Source: Sphingomonadaceae bacterium OTU29LAMAA1
GTDB taxonomy: Bacteria > Pseudomonadota > Alphaproteobacteria > Sphingomonadales > Sphingomonadaceae
Direction of reading: 5' to 3'
NCBI GenBank assembly: GCA_024072375.1
Contig: CP099617.1
Location: forward strand, 3,293,001-3,357,000
DNA length: 64,000 bases
Made by a program: the position numbers and the translations under genes. This document shows, one piece after another, positions 45,974-55,787 of the stretch (position 1 is its first letter; each line of letters starts with the position of its first letter). Below the pieces are notes generated by a model. That model had not been told where the DNA came from. It worked only from the letters and a program-made list of their open reading frames with translations, and searched no databases.

Positions 45974-46689
45974 GGCCGGTCTCCGGTGGGGGGCACCTTC
46001 CAGCGGCCGGTGATCATCGAGCGCAGTTCGTTGCCCGCGCCGGCGAGGATGACAAGCGTCAGGTGGATGACGACGAAGCCGCCGATCAGGGCACAGGTGA
46101 CGAAGTGGATCGAGCGCGCCGACTGGCGGCCGCCGAACAGGTCGAGCAGCCACGGCCATGCCGCATCCATGCCGGGCGACAGCGCGAGACCGGTGAGGAT
46201 CATCAGCGGGAGCATGACGAAGATCGTCAGGATGTAGCTCCATTTCTGGAGCGAATTGTACGCGCCGGGATCGTCGGCGTCGTGGAAGCGGAAGTTGAGG
46301 TGATCGCGAACGTCTTCGGCGAGATGCGCGGGGGTGACGTCGGCGCGCTTGAGCTTGAGGTTGCGCTGGAAGTGGCGGTTGATCAGGCTGGCGATCATGA
46401 AGGCGAGCAGGCCGAAGGCGAGGACCAGCGCGAACAGCAGATGCCAGCGGCGCGAGATCGCGAGATTGTAGTTGGCGGGGATGGTGATCCACGCGGGGAA
46501 GCGCGGCAATTGCGCCCAGGCGTGGTCGAAGTTCGCGCCGTAGCGGCCCCAGTAGAGCCGCGGATGCGCGTTGGAGATGCCGAGGCCGCTGCCGATCAGG
46601 ATGAAGATCGCGACCGCGTTGATCCAGTGCCAGGTCCGCGTCGCCAGCGCGTGGCGGAAGATCGAAGTGCCAGGCGCTATTGGGTTCAT
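45970..46689 (-). CDS. Cytochrome b561-type membrane subunit
   Basis: A 239-residue diheme cytochrome b with four to five membrane helices. Heme-ligand candidates: HALATRTWHWINAVAIFILI, SRRWHLLFALVLAFGLLAFM, then RSIHFVTCALIGGFVVIHLT. It is co-translated with the molybdoprotein (ATGA overlap) and likely passes electrons between the quinone pool and that enzyme; this resembles YedYZ but the membrane partner is of the cyt b561 type, not MsrQ. Start MNPIAPGTSIFRHALATRT is 26 bp from the divergent flavin reductase. Confidence 0.85.
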   Translation of the reverse strand: MNPIAPGTSIFRHALATRTWHWINAVAIFILIGSGLGISNAHPRLYWGRYGANFDHAWAQLPRFPAWITIPANYNLAISRRWHLLFALVLAFGLLAFMIASLINRHFQRNLKLKRADVTPAHLAEDVRDHLNFRFHDADDPGAYNSLQKWSYILTIFVMLPLMILTGLALSPGMDAAWPWLLDLFGGRQSARSIHFVTCALIGGFVVIHLTLVILAGAGNELRSMITGRWKVPPTGDRP

Positions 46690-46715
46690 GCCGATATTGT
46701 AGCAGGTAAGCGGGC

Positions 46716-47333
46716 ATGATCGAATGGCATTTCTACGAACCCCGCGACGGCCACCGCCTGCCGCACGATCCCCTCAACGCGATGGTCGCGCCGCGACCGA
46801 TCGGATGGATCAGCACCGTATCCGCCGATGGGGTACGAAACATCGCGCCGTACAGCTTCTTCAATTTGCTCAACTATGCGCCGCCGCTGATCGGCTTTTC
46901 GAGCATGGGGCGGAAGGACAGCGTCGCCAATGTCGAGGCGACGGGCGAGTTCGTCTGGAACCTCGCGACGCGCGATCTGGCGGAGGCGATGAATGCGACG
47001 TCGGCGATGGTGCCGGCGGATGTAGACGAGTTCGCGCTTGCCGGGCTGGAGACGCTGCCGTCGCGGCTGGTCGCGCCGGAGCGGGTGGCGGCGAGTCCGG
47101 TGGCGTTCGAATGCAGGCTGACGCAGCTGATCCGGTTGACCGATCGGCATGGGGAGGAGTTGGACCAGTATCTGGTGATCGGCGAGGCGGTGGGGGTGCA
47201 TATCGACACCGCGATGCTGGAGGACGGCGTGTACCAGACGGCGCGGGCGCGGCCGATCATGCGCGGGGGTGGGCCGGCGGATTATTTCGATGTGACCGAG
47301 GCGAATCTGTTTCGGATGTGGCGGCCGCGGTAG
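46716..47333 (+). CDS. Flavin reductase family protein
   Basis: A 205-residue FMN-binding split-barrel protein. Blocks LNAMVAPRPIGWISTVSADG, NIAPYSFFNLLNYAPPLIGF, SVANVEATGEFVWNLATRDL and FECRLTQLIRL are typical of the FlaRed family that gives reduced flavin to oxygenases. It is divergent from the molybdo-enzyme operon with 26 bp between starts. Partner unknown. Confidence 0.9.
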   Translation: MIEWHFYEPRDGHRLPHDPLNAMVAPRPIGWISTVSADGVRNIAPYSFFNLLNYAPPLIGFSSMGRKDSVANVEATGEFVWNLATRDLAEAMNATSAMVPADVDEFALAGLETLPSRLVAPERVAASPVAFECRLTQLIRLTDRHGEELDQYLVIGEAVGVHIDTAMLEDGVYQTARARPIMRGGGPADYFDVTEANLFRMWRPR

Positions 47334-47361
47334 ATCGGGTTGGGCTGCGTCGTGGGAGAAG

Positions 47362-47505
47362 GTGTGTTCGCGCGGAGGCGCGGAGGACGCAGAGGGGGGG
47401 CGCTTGCCGCGTCGGTAGTCCTGCCCCACTTTCCTTATCGATAGCAGGATGATGCTGCCGCGCGCGACACGACTTCGCGTTCTCCGCGCCTCTGTGCGAA
47501 CACAC
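47362..47505. repeat. Composite inverted repeat, family A copy 3 (inner arms only)
   Basis: Left GTGTGTTCGCGCGGAGGCGC with GGAGGACGCAGAGG, right CGCGTTCTCCGCGCCTCTGT with GCGAACACAC. The outer CGCGAAGACG arms found in other copies are missing, so this is a short version. It separates convergent flavin-reductase and TauE genes. Confidence 0.72.
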
Positions 47506-47513
47506 TTTCTTGT

Positions 47514-48272
47514 CTAGGCGTAGGCCCGCCAGAAGAACACCGCGGTGGTGACGATGGTCACCAGCAGCGTCCAGCCGCGGATGATGGCGGGGGACAGGCG
47601 GCGGCCGACCAGTGCGCCGAGGTAGCCGCCGGCGATCGATCCGACCATCATCGGTACGCAGAGCGCCCATGCGACCATGCCGCTGGCGACGAAGACGATC
47701 GTCGCGGCGGTGTTGGCGACGGCGAGCATCAGCGTGCGCGGGGCGGCGAGCGAGGCGGGGGTAGCTCCGGTGAGCAGCCCCCACATCGCGGTCAGCATCA
47801 TGCCGACGCCGCCGCCGAAATAGCCGCCATAGATGCCGAGCAGCGCCTGTCCCGCGACGATGCTGCGCGGCCCGGCGACGAAGCGCGCGCTGAGCCAGTC
47901 GGAGGCGTGGCGGCCGAGTGCGATGGCGATCGTCGCGGCGAGCAGCAGCCAGGGGACGATGACGTCGAATGCGCTCGCCGACGTGTGGGCGAGCAACAGG
48001 CTGCCGGCGAGGCCACCGGTGAAGGTGATGGCGGAGAGCGTCCGAACGCCGATGCCGCCGATCGGGGCGAGGCCGGCGCGATAGGCCCAGGCGCTTGCCA
48101 CCGCGCCGGGCTGGACCGCGACGTTGCTGGTCGCGTTGGCGACGGTGGAGGGCAGGCCGAGCGCGATCAGCGTCGGCATCGTCGCGAACGATCCGCCGCC
48201 CGCCAGCGCGTTCATCGCCCCGCCCAGCATCCCCGCGCCCGCCGCCAGCGCGAGCGCAACTGGATCAGCCAA
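47514..48272 (-). CDS. TauE/SafE-family sulfite/anion exporter
   Basis: A 252-residue inner-membrane protein with seven to eight helices in two repeats. [40 protein letters not shown] and [20 protein letters not shown] are the TauE/SafE signatures (the GG repeat). Substrate not known; organosulfur or organic anions are typical. Overlaps the rlmN end by eight bases, so it may be co-transcribed with rlmN. Confidence 0.88.
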   Translation of the reverse strand: MADPVALALAAGAGMLGGAMNALAGGGSFATMPTLIALGLPSTVANATSNVAVQPGAVASAWAYRAGLAPIGGIGVRTLSAITFTGGLAGSLLLAHTSASAFDVIVPWLLLAATIAIALGRHASDWLSARFVAGPRSIVAGQALLGIYGGYFGGGVGMMLTAMWGLLTGATPASLAAPRTLMLAVANTAATIVFVASGMVAWALCVPMMVGSIAGGYLGALVGRRLSPAIIRGWTLLVTIVTTAVFFWRAYA

Positions 48273-49509
48273 GCGCGATCATCTTTTCCTCGGCCTCGCG
48301 GTCCATCTGCGCGCGGCTCTTCTTCTCGGCCGCGGTCTTGAGCTGGCCGCAGGCGGCGTCGATGTCGCGACCGCGCGGTGTACGGACCGGCGCCGAAATG
48401 CCCGAAGCGAAGATGATCTCGCTGAACCGGCGCACCCGCTCCGGCGTCGACGTATCGTAGGCGGCGCCGGGCCAGGGGTTGAACGGAATCAGGTTCACCT
48501 TGGCGGGCAGATCGTATTTGCGCAGCAGGCGGACGAGTTCGTGCGCTTCGGCGTCCGAATCGTTCTTGTCCTTGAGCATGACGTATTCGAACGTGATGCG
48601 CCGCGCGTTGCTGGTGCCATGATAGTCGGCGCAGGCCTGCAGCAATTCCTCGATCCCGTATTTCCGGTTGAGCGGCACGAGTTCGTCGCGCACCTCCTTC
48701 GTCACGGCGTGCAGCGATACGGCGAGGTTGACGCCGATCTCCGTACCGGCGCGCGCCATCATCGGCACCACGCCGCTGGTGCTGAGCGTGATCCGGCGGC
48801 GAGAGAGTGCGAGGCCGTCGCCGTCCATCACCAGCTTCAGCGCGTCGCGGACCGCGTCGAAATTGTAGAGCGGTTCGCCCATGCCCATCATCACGATGTT
48901 GGTGAGCATGCGCCCCTCGGGCTGGCTCGGCCATTCGCCGAGCGCATCGCGGGCGAGCATGACCTGGCCGACGATCTCGCCCGCGGTCAGGTTGCGGACG
49001 AGGCGCATCGTGCCGGTGTGGCAGAAGCGGCAGTTGAGCGTGCAGCCGACCTGGCTGGATACGCAGAGCGTGCCGCGGTCGGCGTCGGGGATGAACACCG
49101 CCTCGTAATCCTGCCCGTCGGGCGAGCGGAGCAGCCACTTGCGGGTGCCGTCGGTGGACACCTGCGCCTCGACCACCTCGGGGCGGCCGATGACGAAGCG
49201 TTGTTCCAGCCACGGGTGCATGGTCTTGGAGATGTCGCTCATCGCGGAAAATTCGGTCGCGCCGCGGTTGTAGAGCCAGTGCCAGATCTGTTTCGAGCGG
49301 AGCTTGGCCTGACGCAGCTCCATGCCGGCGTCGAGCAGGGTCTGGCGAAGGGCGTCCTTGCCGAGGCCGATCAGGTCGATGCGGCCGTCCTCGCGGAACG
49401 TCTTGGCGCGGGGCACCGGCACAGGGTCGATGTGGCCCGGAATGGGCATGGGCGGGGCAACGCTGTCGAGCATCGGCGGTATATAGACGAAAATGGGGTT
49501 GGTTTCCAT
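48265..49509 (-). CDS. rlmN: 23S rRNA/tRNA adenine methyltransferase RlmN
   Basis: A 414-residue radical-SAM enzyme that methylates A2503 of 23S rRNA and A37 of some tRNAs at C2. The CxxxCxxC cluster motif is in [20 protein letters not shown]; other blocks are [30 protein letters not shown] and the catalytic Cys in [13 protein letters not shown]. Both a start at [10 protein letters not shown] (49509) and [10 protein letters not shown] (49473) are possible; neither has a strong ribosome site. Its tail overlaps TauE. Confidence 0.95.
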   Translation of the reverse strand: METNPIFVYIPPMLDSVAPPMPIPGHIDPVPVPRAKTFREDGRIDLIGLGKDALRQTLLDAGMELRQAKLRSKQIWHWLYNRGATEFSAMSDISKTMHPWLEQRFVIGRPEVVEAQVSTDGTRKWLLRSPDGQDYEAVFIPDADRGTLCVSSQVGCTLNCRFCHTGTMRLVRNLTAGEIVGQVMLARDALGEWPSQPEGRMLTNIVMMGMGEPLYNFDAVRDALKLVMDGDGLALSRRRITLSTSGVVPMMARAGTEIGVNLAVSLHAVTKEVRDELVPLNRKYGIEELLQACADYHGTSNARRITFEYVMLKDKNDSDAEAHELVRLLRKYDLPAKVNLIPFNPWPGAAYDTSTPERVRRFSEIIFASGISAPVRTPRGRDIDAACGQLKTAAEKKSRAQMDREAEEKMIALG

Positions 49510-49536
49510 CCCGGTGGGTTGGGGGTGGAGAGGTTG

Positions 49537-49829
49537 TTCACGCGAAGACGCTAAGGCGCGAAGAAGAAGGTTGGTTCGCGCGGAGGCGCGGAGAAGAAGA
49601 GGGGGGTAGGGAGGCGTGATACCTGTTCCCTCTCTTCGTTTCGTTTGCTCCCCTCCCCTCCCCTCCTTTCGTCATCCCGGCGGACGCCGGGACCCATGGA
49701 CGCCCGCGGCCAATGGCGTGTGCGATTACGACCGCCTTGAAACCATGGGTCCCGGCGTTCGCCGGGATGACGGTGGGGGCGGGGGCGGTGGAGTGCCGCC
49801 TTCTTCGCGTCTTTGCGGCTTCGCGTGAA
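49537..49829. repeat. Nested composite repeat, family A copy 4 with a family B element inside
   Basis: Outer A arms TTCACGCGAAGACGCTAAGG and GCGTCTTTGCGGCTTCGCGT (then GAA) enclose inner A arm TTCGCGCGGAGGCGCGGAGA plus a family B pair at 49671-49772 (GTCATCCCGGCGGACGCCGG with GACCCATGG, mirrored by CCATGGGTC and CCGGCGTTCGCCGGGATGAC). One repeat is thus inserted or nested within another. It fills the gap between rlmN and the IalB-like gene. Confidence 0.8.
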
Positions 49830-49835
49830 TCCAGC

Positions 49836-50318
49836 CTAGCGCACGCACGCCAGCGTCGCCGCGTCGATCGCGGTTGCGGCACCCGTCAGGAGGTAGACGT
49901 CGACGAAGGGGCGGCCTCCGGTGGCGACGGCTTCGATGCTCATGCTGCGGCCGGAGCGGAGGGCGGTGACGATCGCGCGGTCGGTCGGGGCGTCGGGGGC
50001 CCAGGCATCGAGGCTGTTGGCGGTGAGTTCGAAGCGGCGCTCGCCCACCGTCAGCGTGACGGAGGCAGAGCGATCGCGGGTCTGGGACAGCCGGATGTGG
50101 AGCGATGCGCGCAGGCCGCGACCGGGCCAGCTCGCGACGCTCGCCCAACCGGTGCTGCGGCCCCCCGCCTTTGCCGGGCGGGCGATGGCGTAGCAGCGGG
50201 ACGGGGTGGCGTCGCGGAAGGCTCCCCAGCTCTTGTAGACGCCGATCGTGTCGCGCGCCGTGGCGGGCGTCGCGATGGCCAGCGATATGGGCAGCAGGAC
50301 GGCGAGCAGGCGCTTCAC
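49836..50318 (-). CDS. Exported IalB-like protein
   Basis: A 160-residue protein of the invasion-associated locus B family, with GTG start 50318 that overlaps the previous gene by four bases. Signal peptide VKRLLAVLLPISLAIATPAT then ARDTIG; mature part has WGAFRDATPSRCYAIARPAK, VTLTVGERRFELTANSLDAW and a final Cys (ATLACVR). IalB-type proteins are periplasmic beta-sandwich proteins of uncertain role in most free-living bacteria. The upstream reading frame continues but with non-homologous residues, so the GTG is chosen. Confidence 0.8.
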   Translation of the reverse strand: MKRLLAVLLPISLAIATPATARDTIGVYKSWGAFRDATPSRCYAIARPAKAGGRSTGWASVASWPGRGLRASLHIRLSQTRDRSASVTLTVGERRFELTANSLDAWAPDAPTDRAIVTALRSGRSMSIEAVATGGRPFVDVYLLTGAATAIDAATLACVR

Positions 50319-50962
50319 GCCGGCGCGTGTCCGGTGCCGAGGTGGGGGATCGATTCGCGGCCCTGCTCGATCAGCACCAGCGAGCCCTGCGGCAGCCCTC
50401 CGGCGATCGGCGCGCCCCATTCGGGATGGTCGCCCGCGCCGGTCATCACGCCGCGGAGCACGCGGCTGGAGATGCCGTGCATGATGACGAGCCGGTCGGC
50501 GGGATCGTCGTGCGTATCGGCGAGCCAGCCCGAGACGCGGGTGGTGATCTGGCGGTAATCCTCGCCGTCGGCGGCGGGGCGGAGCAGGCCTTCGGGTGTC
50601 ACCACCGGGCCGACCTCTCCGATCACGTCGGCGTAATAGCGGCCGCCCCAGCTGCCCATGCCGATCTCAGTCAGGCGCGGGTCGGTGCGGGCGGCGTGCC
50701 AGTCGAGTTCGAGATGTTCGGCGATGACCGCCAGCGTCTGGAGCGCGCGACCCGTCGGCGATGCCCAGAGGGCGAGGGCTGGTTTCGCGCCCAGCAGATC
50801 GCGCAATGCCCGGCCCATCTCGTCGGCCTGCATGAATCCGGCGCGGGTGAGCGGGGTGTGCGGATGGTCGCCCTGCAAGCGGCGGGCGGCGTTGAAAACG
50901 GTCTCCCCATGCCGGGCGATAAAATCGCGACCTTTTCGCGAGGCAGGAAGGGGCTGGTTCAT
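50315..50962 (-). CDS. Histidine phosphatase family protein
   Basis: A 215-residue phosphoglycerate-mutase-like phosphatase. The catalytic loop is DFIARHGETVFNAARRLQGD (RHG) and the second histidine is in RLVIMHGISSRVLRGVM; LTEIGMGSWGGRYY is also typical. Substrate unknown. First gene of a two-gene transcript with the IalB-like protein, whose start overlaps its stop. Confidence 0.88.
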   Translation of the reverse strand: MNQPLPASRKGRDFIARHGETVFNAARRLQGDHPHTPLTRAGFMQADEMGRALRDLLGAKPALALWASPTGRALQTLAVIAEHLELDWHAARTDPRLTEIGMGSWGGRYYADVIGEVGPVVTPEGLLRPAADGEDYRQITTRVSGWLADTHDDPADRLVIMHGISSRVLRGVMTGAGDHPEWGAPIAGGLPQGSLVLIEQGRESIPHLGTGHAPA

Positions 50963-51095
50963 CGCGCCGGTGTCGGATCGCTGTGGCGCAAAAGCAACGG
51001 ATTTCCGTGTTTAGCTGAGGTTCATGCAACGGTGCGCGGCTTCGGCCATTGGGTCGGTCCGCCCCGCGTTCATGGGGCCCATCACGGAGTAGTTC

Positions 51096-51698
51096 ATGCG
51101 TAACCTCATTTTCGCCGCGCTCGCCACGACCGCCTTCGCCGCCCCCGCCATGGCGCAGACGACCGGATCGCCGTTCACTGGCCTGCGCATCGAAGGCGTC
51201 GCCGGCTACGATGCGCTGAAGGACGGCCACAGTCAGGATTCGAGTTCGAGCGACGGCATCGTCTATGGCGGCGCGGTCGGGTATGACGTGCAAGTCAACA
51301 ATCTGATCCTCGGCGGTGAGGGCGAGCTGACCGGATCGACCACCGATACGCGCACGGACAATCTGGTGCTGGCCGGCGACCGGCTGCGCGTCGATGCGGG
51401 TCGCGACATCTATGTCGGCGGCCGTGCGGGCTTCGTGCTCAATCCTTCGACGATGGCCTATGCGAAGGCGGGCTATACCAACGCCCGGGTCGAGGCGCGC
51501 TACGACGTCGGCACCACGCGGACGAGCGATCATGTCGATCTCGACGGGCTGCGGCTGGGCGCGGGACTGGAGCATCAGATCGGCGCGCGGACCTATGTGA
51601 AGGGCGAATATCGCTATTCGCATTATGGCCGGGCAGACGATTTCGACATCGATGCCGATCGGCACCAGATCGTCGCCGGCGTCGGAATGCGGTTCTGA
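51096..51698 (+). CDS. Outer membrane beta-barrel protein
   Basis: A 200-residue protein with signal peptide MRNLIFAALATTAFAAPAMA and eight-strand barrel of the OmpA/Omp25 small-porin type (LRIEGVAGYDALKDG, VGYDVQVNNLILGGEGEL, GRAGFVLNPSTMAYAKAGYT, TYVKGEYRYSHYG) ending in the barrel-sorting aromatic MRF. Function likely structural. Followed by a strong terminator, so monocistronic. Confidence 0.88.
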   Translation: MRNLIFAALATTAFAAPAMAQTTGSPFTGLRIEGVAGYDALKDGHSQDSSSSDGIVYGGAVGYDVQVNNLILGGEGELTGSTTDTRTDNLVLAGDRLRVDAGRDIYVGGRAGFVLNPSTMAYAKAGYTNARVEARYDVGTTRTSDHVDLDGLRLGAGLEHQIGARTYVKGEYRYSHYGRADDFDIDADRHQIVAGVGMRF

Positions 51699-51730
51699 TC
51701 CGATAACGTCCTGTTAACCGGAATCGCCCG

Positions 51731-51763
51731 AGGGGTCGGAGTGCTTGCTCCGACCCCTTTTTC
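51731..51763 (+). terminator. Rho-independent terminator of the barrel gene
   Basis: Arms AGGGGTCGGAG and CTCCGACCCCT, loop of six, then a TTTTT run. It isolates the barrel gene from dnaN, which starts 54 bp after it. Confidence 0.88.
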
Positions 51764-51816
51764 ATGGGTAGGACAGGCGGGACACGCCCCGGACTCGGGG
51801 GACGGGGGTAAGACTC

Positions 51817-52932
51817 ATGAAGGCGACGATCGAACGTGCAACGCTCCTGAAGGGGCTGAGCCATGTCCAGTCCGTGGTGGAGCGGCGCAATACCATTCCG
51901 ATCCTGTCGAACGTGCTGCTGGAAGCGACCGCCGAGGGGCAGTTGCGGCTGATGGCGACCGACCTCGATCTGCAAATCAACGAATCGGTGGCGGCGGCGG
52001 TGGATCAGGCGGGTTCGACGACGGTGTCGGCGCACACCCTGTTCGATATCGCGCGCAAGCTGCCCGATGGATCGCAGGTGCAATTGCATGCGGCGGAGGG
52101 TCGCATGTCGATCGTGGCGGGGCGCGCGCGCTTTTCGCTCGGCACGCTGCCGCGCGACGATTTCCCGGTGATCGCCGAGGGTGAGCTGCCGACGCAGTTC
52201 GAGATTCCGGCGGAGACGCTGAAGCAGATCATCGACAAGACGCGCTTTGCGATCTCGACCGAAGAGACGCGTTATTACCTCAACGGCATTTTCCTGCACG
52301 TGCAGGACGATGCGAGCGAACCGACGTTGAAGGCGGCAGCGACCGACGGCCATCGGCTGGCGCGCGTGACGCTGCCGCGGCCCGAGGGCGCGGCGGGGAT
52401 GCCCGACGTGATCGTACCGCGGAAGTGCGTCGCCGAACTGCGCAAGCTGCTCGACGAGGTCGACGGGTCGGTCGGCGTGTCGCTGTCGGGGACCAAGATC
52501 CGGTTCGACCTGGGGCAGGCGGTGCTGACGTCGAAGCTGATCGACGGGACGTTCCCTGATTATTCGCGCGTCATCCCGACCGGCAACGACAAGATCCTGA
52601 AGCTCGATCCGCGCAGCTTCGAAGAGGGCGTGGATCGTGTGTCGACGATCGCGACCGAGAAGACGCGGGCGGTGAAGATGGCGCTGGATCGTGACAAGAT
52701 CACCTTGTCGGTGACCAGCCCGGAGAATGGGACCGCGGCCGAGGAAGTGCCGGGCGATTATGCCGCGATGCCGTTCGAGATCGGCTTCAACAGCCGGTAT
52801 CTGCTCGACATTCTGGGGCAGATCGACGGCGATGTGGTCGAGGTGCATCTGAACGATGCCGCCGCGCCGACGCTGATCCGCGAGAACGACAAGGCGCCGG
52901 CGCTGTACGTGCTGATGCCGATGCGGGTGTAA
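51817..52932 (+). CDS. dnaN: DNA polymerase III beta subunit (sliding clamp)
   Basis: A 371-residue clamp subunit of the replisome. Start MKATIERATLLKGLSHVQSV, then RRNTIPILSNVLLEATAEGQ, MATDLDLQI and later FALSTEE-type AISTEETRYYLNGIFLHVQ, ATDGHRLARVTL, NSRYLLDILGQIDGDVVEVH, ending in the usual YVLMPMRV. No dnaA or recF in the window, which is usual in this order of Alphaproteobacteria. Confidence 0.97.
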   Translation: MKATIERATLLKGLSHVQSVVERRNTIPILSNVLLEATAEGQLRLMATDLDLQINESVAAAVDQAGSTTVSAHTLFDIARKLPDGSQVQLHAAEGRMSIVAGRARFSLGTLPRDDFPVIAEGELPTQFEIPAETLKQIIDKTRFAISTEETRYYLNGIFLHVQDDASEPTLKAAATDGHRLARVTLPRPEGAAGMPDVIVPRKCVAELRKLLDEVDGSVGVSLSGTKIRFDLGQAVLTSKLIDGTFPDYSRVIPTGNDKILKLDPRSFEEGVDRVSTIATEKTRAVKMALDRDKITLSVTSPENGTAAEEVPGDYAAMPFEIGFNSRYLLDILGQIDGDVVEVHLNDAAAPTLIRENDKAPALYVLMPMRV

Positions 52933-52961
52933 ACGGCCCCTCGTTTCGTTCCCCTTTTCAT

Positions 52962-53015
52962 CACCTCCTACCCCCATCATCCCGGTGTTCGCCGGGATGA
53001 TGGGGGTAGGAGGTG
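52962..53015. repeat. Perfect 24-bp hairpin after dnaN (family B core)
   Basis: Arms of 24 bases, CACCTCCTACCCCCATCATC + CCGG against CCGGGATGATGGGGGTAGGA + GGTG, with a six-base loop TGTTCG and no mismatch. It likely ends dnaN transcription and that of the convergent SGNH gene; it is also the longest single-hairpin version of the GTCATCCCGG family. Confidence 0.85.
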
Positions 53016-53079
53016 GATCGCCGCACCGCCGACTGTTGCCTATGCAATCGCTGCCTTTCGCCGCTTTGGGAGCGAGCGG

Positions 53080-53970
53080 TTACCGTGCCGCCAATTGTTC
53101 GTGCGCGATCGCCTGCAACGCCGCGGCATGATCCGGTGACAGGCCGAGTTCGTCCGCGGCGCGTTCGTTACGGCCGAGACTGCGGGGGTCGACGCCGGTA
53201 ACGTCGCCAAATACCGTCAGCGCCTCGAGATAATAGCCCGCCGTGCTGGCGTGATAATGGTCGAAGGACCAGAGGTTCATCTGGCCGTAGGCGATGCCGT
53301 CATACGGGTTCGGGTCGGCAATACCGGCGGCGAACGCGCGATTCCATGCCTGACCGACCGGGATGATACCCGACACCGCGCGGTTGGTGCGGCGAGCGCG
53401 ATCGGCGGCGTTGCGCAGGTCCTCCGCCATGGTCGCCACTGGCCTGCCGGACCACGGGCTGCCGGGTTGATAGATCTGATCCGCGCGGCTCCACGTGGCC
53501 ATCAGTGCCACCTTCACCGCATGATTGCGAACGCGGAACAGCGAACTCAGCTGGCCGACGCTGCGGATGTAGCGGGTGGCGTCGCCGGGTCGATCGCGGT
53601 CGAGCGTGCTGTATTCCTGCAGCACGACGACATCCCACGGGCGGTCGAACAGCTGGCGGCGCTGTTCGTAGTGGAAGGCGAGGCTTTGACCGCCCTGCGT
53701 TTCCAGGCTGACGGCGTAGTTGAGACCGGCCTCCACGGTGAATTCCTTGAACAGCGCCGGCACGCCGCCATAGCCCGCGCCGTTCAGATCGGTGACGCGA
53801 TCGGCGTGCCAGTTGCGGAGCGGCGAATGCGCGCCCTGCGTGAAGCTGTTGCCGATGAACAGGATGGTGCGCGGCAGTTGCACCGGCGTGGTGGTCTGCG
53901 CACGCTGGGCCGATGCGGCACCCGGGATCGCCGCGGCCAGGGTGGCGGCGAGGATCGACTTCCAGATCAT
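53080..53970 (-). CDS. Exported SGNH/GDSL-like hydrolase
   Basis: A 296-residue protein with signal peptide (MIWKSILAATLAAAIPGAAS then AQ). Block I is PRTILFIGNSFTQGAHSPLR (GNSF serine), another block is VVVLQEYSTL, and the distal FDHYHASTAGYYLEALTVFG carries a possible Asp/His pair. SGNH hydrolases deacylate or hydrolyse esters, often of polysaccharides. TGGGAGAA eight bases before ATG 53970 supports this start over an ATG nine codons upstream. Divergent from bioF, 108 bp between starts. Confidence 0.8.
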   Translation of the reverse strand: MIWKSILAATLAAAIPGAASAQRAQTTTPVQLPRTILFIGNSFTQGAHSPLRNWHADRVTDLNGAGYGGVPALFKEFTVEAGLNYAVSLETQGGQSLAFHYEQRRQLFDRPWDVVVLQEYSTLDRDRPGDATRYIRSVGQLSSLFRVRNHAVKVALMATWSRADQIYQPGSPWSGRPVATMAEDLRNAADRARRTNRAVSGIIPVGQAWNRAFAAGIADPNPYDGIAYGQMNLWSFDHYHASTAGYYLEALTVFGDVTGVDPRSLGRNERAADELGLSPDHAAALQAIAHEQLAAR

Positions 53971-54078
53971 ATGCGTGTTCTCCCAGTGATCGGACATGGC
54001 GCGTGCCCCCGTATCGGATGCCGGGGGCCGAACGCCAGTGGGCTGGCGCGCGAAGGTGCAGGCGCTAGAGGAGCAGCG

Positions 54079-55173
54079 ATGTTGCAATTCTATCGTGACG
54101 ATCTTGCGCGGCTGGCGGCGGCCGACCGGTTGCGGGCGCTTCGGCCGAGGACGGGCGCCGATTTCGCCTCCAACGATTACCTCGGGCTGGGAGCGTCCTT
54201 GCGGCTGCGGCAGGCGGTGGCGGCAGCGCTGGACCGCGGCGTCGGCATTGGATCGGGCGGGTCGCGGCTGCTGCGCGGCAACGATCCCGAGCATGAGGCG
54301 CTGGAGGTCGAGGCGGCGGCGCATTTCGGCAGCGCGGCTGCGCTGTTCTTCGCCAATGGCTATGCAGCGAACGTGGCGGCGTTCGCGACCCTGCCGCAGC
54401 CGGGCGATATAATTGTTTGTGATGAGCTGGTGCACGCGAGTGCACACGATGGCATGCGGCTGGGGCGTGCGCCGCGGGTGGCGGTTTCGCATAACGATGT
54501 TGACGCGTTCGAGGATGCGATCCGGCGGTGGCGGGCTGGAGGCGGCACCGGCACGCCGTGGATCGCCGTCGAGAGCCTGTATGGCATGGATGGCGACCAG
54601 GCGCCGCTGAACGATCTGGCGGCGGTGGCGGCGCGGCACGACGCGATGCTGCTGATCGACGAGGCGCATGCGACCGGCGTGTTCGGCAGCGCGGGGCGGG
54701 GGCTGGCCGAGGGGCTGCACGGCGCGGAGAATGTCGTGACGCTGCACACCTGTGGGAAGGCATTGGGCGCGGAGGGCGGGCTGCTGTGCGTGCCGGCCGT
54801 GCTGCGCGACATGCTGATCAACCGGGCCCGCGGCTTCGTGTTCTCGACCGCGCCATCGCCGCTGATGGCGGCGGCGGTGCGGGAGGCATTGCGCTGTCTG
54901 GTCGACGAGCCGGAGCGGCAGGCGCGGCTATGGGCCCTGGTCGCGGCGGCGGAGCGCGCGCTGGGCTTCGCAAGCGGATCGCAGCTGTTTCCGGTGATCG
55001 TCGGCGAGGATGGTGCCGCGGTGGCACTGGCGGAGCGATGTCAGGCGGCGGGGTACGACGTGCGGGCGATCCGGCCGCCGACGGTGGCGGCGGGGACGGC
55101 GCGGTTGCGGGTGTCGATCACCTGCAACGTCGACGAGGCGGCGATCGAAGGTCTGGGAGGGGTGCTGCGATGA
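54079..55173 (+). CDS. bioF: 8-amino-7-oxononanoate synthase
   Basis: PLP enzyme that condenses pimeloyl-ACP/CoA with alanine in biotin synthesis (364 residues). [20 protein letters not shown] at the front, [59 protein letters not shown] and the PLP lysine in [21 protein letters not shown] ten bases before ATG 54079. Overlaps bioD by four bases. Confidence 0.95.
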   Translation: MLQFYRDDLARLAAADRLRALRPRTGADFASNDYLGLGASLRLRQAVAAALDRGVGIGSGGSRLLRGNDPEHEALEVEAAAHFGSAAALFFANGYAANVAAFATLPQPGDIIVCDELVHASAHDGMRLGRAPRVAVSHNDVDAFEDAIRRWRAGGGTGTPWIAVESLYGMDGDQAPLNDLAAVAARHDAMLLIDEAHATGVFGSAGRGLAEGLHGAENVVTLHTCGKALGAEGGLLCVPAVLRDMLINRARGFVFSTAPSPLMAAAVREALRCLVDEPERQARLWALVAAAERALGFASGSQLFPVIVGEDGAAVALAERCQAAGYDVRAIRPPTVAAGTARLRVSITCNVDEAAIEGLGGVLR

Positions 55174-55787
55174 ACCGGGCGATCGTGGTGACGGGGACCG
55201 ACACCGACGTCGGCAAGACCGTGTTCGCGGCGGCGCTGACCGTGGCGCTGGGTGCGACCTACTGGAAGCCGGTGCAGGCGGGACTGGACGAGGGCGGTGA
55301 CGCGGCGGGGGTGCGGGCGCTGGGCGTCTGGCGGGTGCTGCCCGAGGCGTATCGGCTGGTGACGCCGTGTTCGCCGCATCGTGCCGCCGCGATCGACGGG
55401 GTGACGATCGATCCGGCGCGGCTGGCAATGCCGACGGTCGAGGGACCGCTGGTGGTCGAGGGGGCGGGGGGCGTGCTGGTGCCGCTGGCTGGCGATCTGG
55501 TTTATGCCGATATGTTCGCACGCTGGGAAGCGCCCGTCGTGCTGGTGGCCCGCACAGGACTGGGGACGATCAACCACAGCCTGTTGAGCATCGAGGCATT
55601 GCGGAGGCGGGGGGTGCCGATCCTCGGTATCGCGTTCAACGGTGAGGCTCAGGAGGATAGCGAGGCGACGATCTGCAGGATCGGCGCCGTGCGGCGTCTG
55701 GGGCGGCTGGGCCGGGTCGATCCGCTCAATGCCGCGGGGTTGGCTCGGGCATTTGCGGACAGTTTTGGTGTGGAGGATTTCATGTGA
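55170..55787 (+). CDS. bioD: Dethiobiotin synthetase
   Basis: ATP-dependent ring closure in biotin synthesis (205 residues). P-loop [20 protein letters not shown], then YWKPVQAG with catalytic Lys, [42 protein letters not shown] overlap with bioF and GTGA overlap with bioA, so translation of all three is coupled. Confidence 0.95.
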   Translation: MNRAIVVTGTDTDVGKTVFAAALTVALGATYWKPVQAGLDEGGDAAGVRALGVWRVLPEAYRLVTPCSPHRAAAIDGVTIDPARLAMPTVEGPLVVEGAGGVLVPLAGDLVYADMFARWEAPVVLVARTGLGTINHSLLSIEALRRRGVPILGIAFNGEAQEDSEATICRIGAVRRLGRLGRVDPLNAAGLARAFADSFGVEDFM

